64,000 nucleotides of DNA from contig NZ_CM001442.1 in NCBI RefSeq assembly GCF_000244915.1, forward strand, positions 1,488,001-1,552,000, in the 5' to 3' direction. The stretch comes from Bradyrhizobium sp. WSM471 (GTDB lineage Bacteria; Pseudomonadota; Alphaproteobacteria; Rhizobiales; Xanthobacteraceae). A model generated the notes under the pieces. It had not been told where the DNA came from, searched no databases, and worked only from the letters and a program-made list of their open reading frames with translations. Every line of letters begins with the position of its first letter. The stretch's first letter is position 1. Positions 56,645 through 64,000 of the stretch are shown one piece after another. The position numbers were made by a program, and so were the translations under genes.

Positions 56645-56835
56645 AGTCGCGCCCCATGGGAATAAATCGCCCGGGCAAGCCCATGCTAACGCTCATCGAA
56701 AGCTTCAACGAAGGGCTGCGGGATGAATTATTGAACGAGACGCTGTTCACCTCGCTGGCCTGGTATCACACTCGGATATTGGCGGGCCGATTACAACAAC
56801 ACACGACCGCACGCGCAGGCCCGGATGGAAGACCC
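56645..56835 (+). pseudogene. IS3-family orfB fragment
   Basis: GKPMLTLIESFNEGLRDELL and NETLFTSLAWYHTRILAGRL match the IS3 OrfB segment around the catalytic Glu (FIESFNGRLRDELLNETLFTSL). About 60 codons remain, cut by IS21 sequence on the right. Confidence 0.65.
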
Positions 56836-56839
56836 CGTC

Positions 56840-57600
56840 CGTGTTCGCGACCACTTCCCAACCGCGCCGGGATCTGCGCTGCGGTATGCCGAAGGCTCCA
56901 CGCCAGCTCCCGTCACTCCCGGCACGGCCGCGAAACCCGAGGGATAAGCCGAAAGCTGAGGCCTGCGTCGGAATCGTCGAACGCTGGCTGGTAGGGCGGC
57001 TGCGGACCCCAACTTTTTACAGACTGGCCGAACGCAACGATGCGATCGCCGAATGGCTGGGCAAGCTCAATGACGGAGGTGTGCTGCGCCGGTATGGCCG
57101 CACACGGCGTCAGCCGTTCAAGGGATTTAACGCGCCGAATCATAAGCCGCTCCCGGCGAGCCGTGGGTCCGTTCCGAATGCCGGCGATACGAGATCGAAC
57201 GAGACTACCAATCGCTGCCCTATCGCTTCGCCCGTCCGAGATAAAGTGCGGATTTGTGCGTGAAGGTTGAACGCATCCTCGGGGGCGAGTGGATCGCGCG
57301 CGCACATGCGCGGCAGCGGCAACGGGCGGCACACGAGGATCGGCGCCCACGTGCCTCCAGCCAGCGGCGTTATGGCGCGTGGACGCCGAGGCAAGCCGGA
57401 TCGGCCCGATGCTGCGCCCGCTGATCGACCGGATCATTGGGGATCGGCCGCATCCAGAACAGGGCTATCGTACGTGCCTGGGGATCATCCGGCTCGAGAA
57501 GCGCATTGGCGGCGAGCGCCTCGACACGGCCGCGCTGCGCGCGATTGAGATCCAGGCTCGCAATTGTCGAGCGTCAAACCCATCCTCGAGAAGGGCTCGA
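56840..57600 (+). pseudogene. IS21-family istA, C-terminal half, frameshifted
   Basis: LPARPRNPRDKPKAEACVGI, VERWLVGRLRTPTFYRLAER and AIAEWLGKLNDGGVLRRYGR, then other frames HMRGSGNGRHTRIGAHVPPA, DAEASRIGPMLRPLIDRIIG and HPEQGYRTCLGIIRLEKRIG. This is IstA from the integrase-core end to the C-terminus with three or more frame changes. Confidence 0.75.
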
Positions 57601-57649
57601 TAGCGTTTCAATGCGCGCTCCCCCGAGCGCAACCCAATCATACACAGCA

Positions 57650-58330
57650 ACATTAGAGGCTCGGAATACTGCCATCGGCTGACCCGCCCCACACTCCACT
57701 TGCTTACCCGCTCCGCCTTGTCGGCATGGCCGAGGCAACGAGCCTCGCCGACACCGAGGAGGTCCATTGTCTCGCGGCGTTGCTGCTGCACGATGGAGCG
57801 ACTTGGCGTAACAATCGGCGCTTGGCGCTTCGTCTTCGCAAGGCAAAATTGCGTCATCACGCCGTGCCCGAGCAGGTCCACTAAGGGTCGGCACGTGGGC
57901 TCGACCACAAGTTGTTTGACATCCTGCTCAACGGAGACTGGATCAATACCACGAAAACTGAGCCATTGTCGACCAAACCCTCGTCGGGAAAAGTTGGCTT
58001 CGCTGTGCGCTCGATCAGAAGGCGTTTCGGGACAACCACTCTGTACTTTAGATCCGGCTGCAGCGACTGTTCGCAGAACTGGACCCGCGGGGCTACGGCC
58101 GACCCGCGTCGTGGATAAAGAGCATCGCCACGAGCTCCTGATTTTGGACGACGAGGGCCTCCAGGCCATCGACGCCAATGCCGTCATTATCTGCTCGAAA
58201 TCCTTGAAGACCGCTACGGCCGACGATCGTTGATGCCGTGCTTGATCGCCTGCTTCAGAACGCTCACAGGCTCTAACTGAACGGTGACTCCATTCGTTCG
58301 CCCCCCGGTTCCTCCTCGGCCTTGATTACA
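57650..58330 (+). pseudogene. IS21-family istB, frameshifted
   Basis: Follows istA: NRRLALRLRKAKLRHHAVPE near 57810, GLDHKLFDILLNGDWINTTK, the Walker-A area reduced to KPSSGKVGFA, CRPDLRSGCSD-type debris, ELLILDDEGLQAIDANAV (Walker B) and LLEILEDRYGRRSLMP. The gene is recognisable over its whole length but has no continuous frame. The remnant ends close to the IS3 left end at 58395. Confidence 0.7.
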
Positions 58331-58693
58331 TTGTCGGCCGATGAAGTTCGAGACTGCAGCGAAGTTGACCGGCCGCTACGGCACTGTTTGGGGGTGATCT
58401 TCCCCCAAAAAAGTGGACATGGATCAAGCCGATTTTAGCTCCATCTCGACCGGGCTGATATAGCCGATGGCCGAGTGTCTTCGGGTCTGATTGTAGAAGC
58501 CTTCGATGTAAGCGAAGATGTCGCGCTCGGCTTCATTGCGGGTCTCATATTGACGGTGATGGATCAGTTCGGACTTGAGGGTGTGGAAGAAGCTTTCCAT
58601 CGGGGCATTGTCGTAGCAGTCGGCTCTGCGGCTCATTGAAGGCCGGAAGCCGGCGGCTTGCAGTGCTTGGCGGTACTCGGTTGAAGCGTATTG

Positions 58694-60153
58694 GGCGGAT
58701 TCAAACGGTCGTCGCAACACCAGGAGTTTGGAGGTTGCGATGAACGTTGTAAGGCGCAGATCGGCGCGGTCAGGACGAGCCCCATTGCCGTCGCCAGGAC
58801 GGCCCTCTGTTGCCGGGCGCGATGAACAGAATAAATTTTGGCGGGCGATTGCCGCTGGGTTAAGCAGCGAAGATGCTGCACTCGAAGCCGGATTGTCACA
58901 ACCTGTCGGAAGCAGATTATTCCGAAAGGCGGGCGGCATGCCACCAGCGATGTTCAGATCTTCGGCAAAGGCACTGTCCGGGCGGTATCTCTCGTTGAAT
59001 GAGCGCGAGGAGATCGCACTTCTCAAGGTGCAGGGCCATTCCATACAGGAGATTGGACGTCGCCTGGGGCGGGCTGCTTCCACAGTCTCCCGTGAACTGC
59101 GGCGCAACGCGGCCACTCGCGGCGGCGGGTTGGAGTATCGGGCAATAACTGCCCAATGGCATGCGGATCGATCCGCCCGCCGGCCTAAGCCGACCAAGCT
59201 TGCGCTCAATGCAACCTTGCGCACTTATGTGGAGGAAAGACTTGCTGGCGGCGTCGTAGCCCCGACCGGCGCTCCCGTTCCTGGTCCCGCCGTTCCGTGG
59301 AAGGGGCGGCGGCATGGCCAGCGCAAGGATCGGCGATGGGCCAAAGCCTGGAGCCCTGAGCAGATTGCTCGACGCTTGCCGATCGACTTCCCGGACGACA
59401 AGACGATGCGCATCAGCCACGAAGCTATCTATCAAGCCCTCTTCGTTCAGGGCCGTGGCGCGCTACGCCGCGAGCTGACGGCCTGCTTGCGAACAGGGCG
59501 TGTGTTACGGATGCCCAGAGCGCGCGTACGCAGGCGAGGCAAGGGCTTTGTCTCGCCGGAGATCATGATCAGTGAGCGCCCTGCTGAAGCTGCCGATCGA
59601 GCAGTGCCGGGACATTGGGAGGGGGACCTTATCCTCGGTCTTGGCAGCTCGGCAATCGGCACGCTGGTCGAGCGCACGACGCGCTTTACGATGCTCTTGC
59701 ACCTTCCACGGTTGGCGGGGCATGGCGAAGCTCCGCGCGCGAAGAACGGGCCAGCCCTTGCGGGACATGGGGCCGAAGCCGTGCGCGACGCGATCACGCG
59801 CACCATCATCACTTTGCCCGAAGAGCTGCGCCGTTCGCTAACCTGGGATCAGGGAGCCGAAATGGCTCAGCACGATCGTCTCAAGATCGATGCGGGTATC
59901 CAGGTCTACTTCTGCGACCCGCAAAGCCCATGGCAGCGCGGCACTAACGAGAACACCAACGGGCTGCTGCGGCAGTACTTCCCGAAAGGCACGGACCTGA
60001 GCATCCACAGCGCCGAAGAGATATCCGCTGTGGCAGCGGCCCTCAATGCCCGACCGCGGAAGACACTAGGCTGGAAAACGCCGGCGGAGGCGCTTGACGA
60101 TCTTCTGTTATGAGTGAAAGTAACTGGTGTTGCGACGACCGTTTGAACCCGCC
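58694..60153 (+). mobile_element. IS30-family element, intact, nested in IS3
   Basis: A 1460-bp element with 30-bp inverted repeats at 58694-58723 and 60124-60153 that differ at one position (GGCGGA versus GGCGGG). The trinucleotide TTG flanks both sides (58691-58693, 60154-60156), a target duplication of the size known for IS30. It carries one uninterrupted transposase gene, so it is the youngest insertion visible here and may be active. Confidence 0.9.
58740..60113 (+). CDS. IS30-family transposase
   Basis: A 457-aa DDE transposase. ATG 58740 follows GGAGG; an in-frame TTG at 58728 is also possible. N-terminal HTH region (NKFWRAIAAGLSSEDAALEA), second HTH RYLSLNEREEIALLKVQGHS and IGRRLGRAASTVSRELRRNA, the central SPEQIARRLPIDFP and ISHEAIYQALFV, and the catalytic domain GHWEGDLILGLGSSAIGTLV, TWDQGAEMAQHDRL and GTNENTNGLLRQYFPKGTDL. 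All three catalytic acids are present. Length is typical for the long IS30 branch of rhizobia. Confidence 0.92.
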   Translation: MNVVRRRSARSGRAPLPSPGRPSVAGRDEQNKFWRAIAAGLSSEDAALEAGLSQPVGSRLFRKAGGMPPAMFRSSAKALSGRYLSLNEREEIALLKVQGHSIQEIGRRLGRAASTVSRELRRNAATRGGGLEYRAITAQWHADRSARRPKPTKLALNATLRTYVEERLAGGVVAPTGAPVPGPAVPWKGRRHGQRKDRRWAKAWSPEQIARRLPIDFPDDKTMRISHEAIYQALFVQGRGALRRELTACLRTGRVLRMPRARVRRRGKGFVSPEIMISERPAEAADRAVPGHWEGDLILGLGSSAIGTLVERTTRFTMLLHLPRLAGHGEAPRAKNGPALAGHGAEAVRDAITRTIITLPEELRRSLTWDQGAEMAQHDRLKIDAGIQVYFCDPQSPWQRGTNENTNGLLRQYFPKGTDLSIHSAEEISAVAAALNARPRKTLGWKTPAEALDDLLL

Positions 60154-60743
60154 TTGTGTGCCGCGATCGGAATGATGGATCAGCCCGGGACCTGGTCTTT
60201 GCCCCTTGATCGCCATTCGTAATGCGGCGAGCGGCAGTTCTGCGCGCAGATGGTCCTCCATCGCCCAGCCCACGATACGGCGGCTGTACAGATCCATGAC
60301 GGCCGCCAGATACAACCAGCCCTGGCCGGTCCAGACAAAGGTGATGTCGGCGAGCCAGACCTGATTGCGCATGGCGGCCGAGAAGTTCCGGCCGAGCAGG
60401 TTCGGCGCGATCGGCAAGCCATGCCCGCTGTCGGTGGTGCGGCATCGTCGCGGCCCGGCCGAGATGGCTCGAATGCCATGATGGCGCATCTGCCGCTCGA
60501 TCCGGCCACGGCTTGCATGATGTCCCTGGGCTTTGAGTTCGACATGAATGCGCGGGCTGCCATAGCGGCCATGGCTATCGCGATGAACCCGCTGGATGCC
60601 TTCCAGCAGCGCTCGGTTAGCCAAGGCCCGGAGGCTTTCCGGGCGCGACCGCCAGGCATAGTAGCCCGCGGGCGAGACGCCGAGCACACGGCACATGATC
60701 TTAACCGGATAGTCCGTGCGGCGATCCTCGATAAAACGGAACC

Positions 60744-61061
60744 TCATGTCCGGGGTCCAGCAAAGATCGCGATCGACTTTTTTAAAATGTCGCGCTCCAA
60801 GCGCAGCTGTTCGTTTTCCCGCTGCAACCGCGCAATCACGTCAGCTTGGTCCGCCGACGGCACCGCCGCCTGCGATGTGGGCGCCACGGCGCTGCCGCCG
60901 GCTCTCACCGTACCCTGCTCCGCCACCCATCGGCTCAGCACGGAGCCGTCAAGCCCAAGCTCCTTCGATACCGACTTCGCCGAGCGGCCGCTCGACAAAA
61001 CCAGATCAACTGCCTGCCGCTTGTACTCGTCCGAATAAGAACGTCGCTGCCGTTTCGTCAT
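60744..61061 (-). CDS. IS3 orfA
   Basis: I chose ATG 61061 (AGAGGTG upstream) over an in-frame ATG at 61097. The protein starts MTKRQRRSYSDEYKRQAVDL with the HTH VLSSGRSAKSVSKELGLDGS and a coiled-coil zipper DVIARLQRENEQLRLERDIL ending in KKSIAIFAGPRT. OrfA binds the IS ends and forms the OrfAB fusion by -1 frameshifting at AAAAAAG. Intact. It is homologous to the remnant at 12305-12640. Confidence 0.85.
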   Translation of the reverse strand: MTKRQRRSYSDEYKRQAVDLVLSSGRSAKSVSKELGLDGSVLSRWVAEQGTVRAGGSAVAPTSQAAVPSADQADVIARLQRENEQLRLERDILKKSIAIFAGPRT

Positions 61062-61115
61062 CTGACACCTCTTGCTGTGTAAGCTATAGGTGTCCACCGA
61101 TTTAGGGGAGGCTCA

Positions 61116-61447
61116 GGGGCGCCTCCGGTCAGCTTCGCTCCGTCGAACGGCACCATCAAACTAAACGTGGTCTCTTCGGCAGCCGCTTGACCACTGGCAG
61201 CGATAGTGCCAATTGCCTTCATCGGTAGCTTCGCATGGGCGCGATCAGATTGGAACGCTGCGCGGCATCAGATCGGAATAACTGCACGCGATCATTGCAT
61301 GATCCCAAGGTGATCGCAGTAAGCGAACCTCTGGTGTGCGGTGCTAAAGGACAAAACCATCCCAAAGCGCGTAGTCGCAGTGTTGAGCGCCGTCTACGAG
61401 GCCAACTTCGTCGGGTTCTCCTTTTCCGGTCGCAGCGGAGTCCTGGC
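61116..61447. other. no recognisable gene
   Basis: Sequence to the right of the IS3 target site. Short frames only. Confidence 0.4.
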
Positions 61448-61690
61448 CTAAATGACCGACGGCTGGACTGTGAGACATGCATGCCGCATTTCTTTGATGC
61501 GTCTTTCCATCGTGCTCAGTGAAAATGATGCGATCACTTCAGCATCAAAAACGGCAGTGACAGGAACCGTTCCCTCATCATGTCCAGGATCAATGATCGA
61601 ACAAATTGGTAAAGTAGCCGCGATCTTGTACTTCCTACCAGAATCGGCAGGAAGGCTTTCTTTTCTTTTGCTGTACTCTTCAGGGGCCAT
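61448..61690 (-). pseudogene. possible regulator fragment upstream of the CmcJ-like gene
   Basis: The minus-strand frame KIAATLPICSIIDPGHDEGT followed by VPVTAVFDAEVIASFSLSTM and ERRIKEMRHACLTVQPS has the look of an IclR-type effector-domain end (VPVFDAxGRVIASLSLS-x-RRI). The upstream DNA-binding part is absent. The plus strand is also open here, so this is tentative. Confidence 0.2.
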
Positions 61691-61765
61691 CGGTTCTCGA
61701 AGGGCCCCATTTTGTACGTGCCGATAACCCGATAGGCGTGATACCTGCAAGGAAAAAACGCGCCC

Positions 61766-62641
61766 ATGGAAGATCCGAAACGAACCTCATCAACAGCACG
61801 TGTGAACCGTGATCACTTAGACCATGTCCAAAGTCAAATTGTCTTTGCTCGACGCACACCTGACGAAAGAGCTCCCGAAGTTGTTTTGTCGGGACTCGAC
61901 TCGGCTGCCAGTCCAATCAGGCATTGCGTCCTGCCGCCCTTGGTGGGCCACAATGTTACTATTCGCAACGCGCGGTCGATCGTGCGCGAACTATCGCTCG
62001 ACGAGGAAGGCTTCACGCTAATTCAGCGCAAAATATCTTGCGTAAACGAGCGCGATCCAGCTGTTTTACGCGAGAGTTACCAGAAAGAAATGGTTCCTTT
62101 CATCAAAGATTACTTCAACGCGTCGTGGGTTGTGGCTCACCAACAATCGTTTGTTGTTCGTCATGGCAGTGGGAAATCAAGTCCGGAAGGATGCGAACCG
62201 ATTGTATGGGCTCATCTTGATTTCGCGCCGGTCGCTGGTCCTATGTTTGCCGCCCTTGTGGACCAGTCGGAGGGCGTTCCGACAAGGCCGTATTCTCGAT
62301 TGATGATCGCTCAAACTTGGCATGCTCTCTCGCCGCCTCCGCAGGATTTTCCCTTAGCGTTCTGCGACGGCGCCTCCATTCAGGATACCGATAGTGTTGT
62401 CGTAAACTACCGTTTCTTCAATACCACAACTAAGTTGTCGGTCATGCATTTCGATCCAGCGCAGCGCTGGTATTACTTTCCAGAGATGACCGCAGACGAG
62501 TTCATTCTGTTTAAGGGGTATGATTCCGAGGTTTGCTGCAACTCAATGGCGGCTCACGCGGCATTCGACAATCGTCGCGCCTATCCTAATGCAAAGCCTC
62601 GAGTGAGTGTCGAGGGTCGCTTCCTGGTGTACTTCGCTTGA
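61766..62641 (+). CDS. CmcJ/NvfI-like oxygenase
   Basis: A 291-aa protein resembling the CmcJ/NvfI (AsaB-like) non-heme oxygenase family, whose members act on beta-lactams and fungal meroterpenoids. Landmarks: [51 protein letters not shown] (His-x-Asp), [20 protein letters not shown] followed by [34 protein letters not shown] and AAHAAFDN (second His), ending [15 protein letters not shown] 61766 follows AAGGAA by 12 bp. No -24/-12 element of good quality precedes it. It may hydroxylate an intermediate of the nearby pathway. NrgC of B. japonicum is described as hydroxylase-like, but I cannot confirm a relation. Confidence 0.75.
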   Translation: MEDPKRTSSTARVNRDHLDHVQSQIVFARRTPDERAPEVVLSGLDSAASPIRHCVLPPLVGHNVTIRNARSIVRELSLDEEGFTLIQRKISCVNERDPAVLRESYQKEMVPFIKDYFNASWVVAHQQSFVVRHGSGKSSPEGCEPIVWAHLDFAPVAGPMFAALVDQSEGVPTRPYSRLMIAQTWHALSPPPQDFPLAFCDGASIQDTDSVVVNYRFFNTTTKLSVMHFDPAQRWYYFPEMTADEFILFKGYDSEVCCNSMAAHAAFDNRRAYPNAKPRVSVEGRFLVYFA

Positions 62642-62649
62642 GCGGTTGA

Positions 62650-63631
62650 GGTCTGCTGGAGGGATGCCGTTTCGCGCCGCGCTGCCCGAAGCGCATGTCG
62701 GTCTGCGACGACTATCCCCCGGCGACCGACGTCGGCGACCGTCACGTCCTCAATTGCTGGCTCGTAGCGAAGAAGTAACGATCATGGGGCCAAACGGTCG
62801 CACTGGTCGGAGAATCCGACTGCGGCAAGACCACCATCGCCAAGCTCGTGCTGAAGCTCGAAACGCCAACCTCCGGCGCCGTGAGCTTCGGTGGGAAGAG
62901 TCTCGAGGAGATGTCGCGCAAGGAGATCAAGGATTATCGCCGGCAGGTGCAGGCCGTGTTTCAGGACCTTACGCCTCCCTCAACCCGCGCCTTACGGTGC
63001 GGCGGATCATCGCTGAGCCGATTCTTGCGCACTACAAGCGCGATCGCGCGACACTCAATGCGCGCGTCACCGAGCTCCTGGAGATTGTCGGCCTGCCGCC
63101 GAGGGCGGCCGATCTCTACCCGCATGAATTCTCCGGCGGACAGCGCCAGCGCATCGCGATTGCACGAGCGCTTGCACTCAATCCGCGCATCATCATCCTC
63201 GATGAGCCGATCTCGGCCCTCGACGTGTCGATCCGCGCGCAGGTGTTGAATCTGCTGATGGACATCCAGGAAAAGTTCGGCCTGACATACCTCCTGATCG
63301 CGCATGATCTCGCACTGGTCGAACATCTGTCGTCGCGTGTGGCAGTGCTCTACCTTGGCACCGTGGTCGAATACGGCCAGAGCAGCAAATCTTTACCGCT
63401 CCGAAGCATCCTTACACGCAGGCGCTGCTGGACGCTGTTCCACGTCCCGATCCGGACTACATACCAAAAGCAGCCGATAGCTTCGACGATAGCGGCAGCG
63501 CGCTCGAACCGCCCAGCGGCTGTAAGTTTCACCCGCGCTGTCCACATGCGATGGCGGTCTGCAAGTCGGTGAATCCGGCACTCGTGAAACTCACTGACGG
63601 CCGCGAGGCAGTCTGTGAGCTCACGAACTGA
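62650..63631 (+). pseudogene. DppF/OppF-type ABC transporter ATPase, frameshifted
   Basis: The frames together read [20 protein letters not shown] (Walker A with Asp for Gly), [26 protein letters not shown] then [40 protein letters not shown] (signature), [20 protein letters not shown] (Walker B), [20 protein letters not shown] and the Cys-rich end [20 protein letters not shown]. This is the second ATPase of a di/oligopeptide importer. Frame changes near 62800, 62970 and 63390 and a frayed start inactivate it. The permease genes are not in the window. Confidence 0.8.
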
Positions 63632-63845
63632 GTAGAGGTGCGAAGCTCGCCACGGTGCAACGGATCTGCACGTGCCATCCGCTTGCATTTTCACATTCAT
63701 TCCGATCAGGCATTGGAAGGACCAAGTAAGCTCAAGGCGGATGACAGCCTGATTTCCCGACTGCGGCGCACTCGATTCCGAGTCGATAAACTGCCAAATA
63801 TGACAGGGGCCCGCAAGAATACTTGGTGGTCTTGGTAATATGGAG

Positions 63846-63890
63846 TAAATTCGTTAGCTCAGTTGTTGTACCATGTGTCATCGCCCAGCG
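63846..63890 (+). pseudogene. possible tRNA 5'-half remnant
   Basis: TTAGCTCAGTTG-TTGTACCA at 63852-63872 resembles a D-arm (TTAGCTCAGTTGGTAGAGCA), and TCATCGCCCA follows at 63875. The acceptor strands do not pair and the anticodon arm is missing. Might be the partner of the tRNA scar at 1474, but the match is short. Confidence 0.25.
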
Positions 63891-63932
63891 ACCTTTCCGT
63901 TCTGTTCCGCAAAGTAGAAGTTACGCGACAAC

Positions 63933-64000
63933 ATGGAGCCTACAACGATGGCAGTCGCAAAAGCGCCGCAGGCCTTCCCAAGAACAGAATATCTGCGCAG
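63933..64000 (+). CDS. start of a gene cut by the window end (M24 peptidase-like?)
   Basis: ATG 63933 (or 63948) starts MEPTTMAVAKAPQAFPRTEY and continues LRR to the window edge. FPRTEYLRR resembles the N-terminus of M24/creatinase-type metallopeptidases (FPRxEYxRRLAAVK), which often accompany peptide ABC transporters. Only 22 codons are visible, so this is tentative. Confidence 0.3.
   Translation, partial: MEPTTMAVAKAPQAFPRTEYLR

Larger units (their letters stand above)
58424..60747 (-). pseudogene. IS3 orfB transposase, interrupted by IS30
   Basis: ATG 60747 overlaps the orfA stop (ATGA); translation may also occur by -1 slippage at AAAAAAG (60777-60783) inside orfA. Reads MRFRFIEDRRTDYPVKIMCR, VWLADITFVWTGQGWLYLAA (rve domain) to HHSDRGTQ, then is interrupted; it resumes at 58690 as YASTEYRQALQAAGFRPSMS, DNAPMESFFHTLKSELIHHR and ends at 58424. 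Removing the IS30 with one TTG copy restores GGC-ACA-CAA-TAC exactly in frame. Inactive only because of the insertion. Confidence 0.85.
58395..61115 (-). mobile_element. IS3-family element (interrupted by IS30)
   Basis: The left end TGATCTTCCCCCAAAAAAGT (58395) and the right end, minus strand TGAGCCTCCCCTAAATCGGT (61115), form imperfect inverted repeats containing GTGGACA. GGGG lies directly outside both ends (58391-58394 and 61116-61119), a 4-bp target duplication as in the IS407 group. orfA is on the right, orfB on the left, both on the minus strand. Without the nested IS30 the element would be about 1.26 kb and complete. Confidence 0.8.

Noticed and set aside
59505..59768. Minus-strand frames inside the IS30 element
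   Set aside because: Antisense shadows of the intact transposase gene.
61739..61754. AGGCGT-GATAC-CTGCA as a -24/-12 promoter for the CmcJ-like gene
   Set aside because: GG-N10-GC spacing fits, but the flanking bases do not and transcription would begin at the start codon itself.

Overview
The window looks like part of a decayed symbiosis island of a Bradyrhizobium-type alphaproteobacterium. The evidence is high-GC alphaproteobacterial coding sequence, a dense patchwork of IS elements in many states of decay (IS5, IS3, IS30, IS66, IS110, IS256, IS630, IS21 and IS481 families), a pseudogenised conjugation (trb) operon, tRNA remnants, and -24/-12 (sigma-54) promoters of which two have an upstream NifA site (TGT-N10-ACA). 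No nod, nif or fix gene is visible, so the genus is an inference.

Layout. 0-5 kb: broken accessory genes (lipoprotein-like DUF900 hydrolase, LysR regulator, YkgJ-type Cys-cluster protein plus SEC-C protein, DUF2441-like protein) and a tRNA-Lys 3' scar. 5.5-7.1 kb: an intact IS5-family element with inverted repeats and flanking direct repeats. 7-17 kb: a secreted hypothetical protein, a 45-aa protein, an NYN-domain nuclease, IS110 and IS3 remnants, a TlpA-like thioredoxin-fold protein behind a sigma-54-like promoter, and dctA. 17.3-20 kb: remains of trbB-C-D-E and a DUF2274 gene. 20-26 kb: IS630, an acyl-CoA dehydrogenase, a nitronate-monooxygenase-like protein and an IS21 remnant.

26-62 kb is the most interesting part. 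Intact metabolic genes survive as islands between dead transposons: two paralogous L-carnitine-dehydrogenase-like 3-hydroxyacyl-CoA dehydrogenases, a free-standing NRPS condensation domain translationally coupled to a lysine-2,3-aminomutase-like radical SAM enzyme, a beta-keto acid cleavage enzyme (BKACE, DUF849), a TauD-type Fe(II)/2-oxoglutarate dioxygenase, an alpha-oxoamine synthase, an NDP-forming acyl-CoA synthetase alpha-type subunit, two GNAT acetyltransferases, a compact SET-domain/Asp-Glu-racemase operon with small ORFs, and a CmcJ-like oxygenase. Strong -24/-12 elements precede the condensation-domain operon, the TauD gene and the acyl-CoA synthetase gene, and near-consensus ones precede both dehydrogenase transcription units. 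The condensation-domain and acyl-CoA synthetase promoters also have perfect NifA sites about 90-95 bp upstream of the -24 element. I infer a NifA/RpoN-controlled, nodule-expressed pathway that makes or modifies a beta-amino-acid or amide-type metabolite, with genes scattered among several NifA-type promoters. The product cannot be read from the sequence.

58.4-61.1 kb holds an IS3-family element with an intact IS30-family element inside its orfB. The window ends with a broken dipeptide/oligopeptide ABC ATPase gene and the first codons of a gene that may be an M24-type peptidase.
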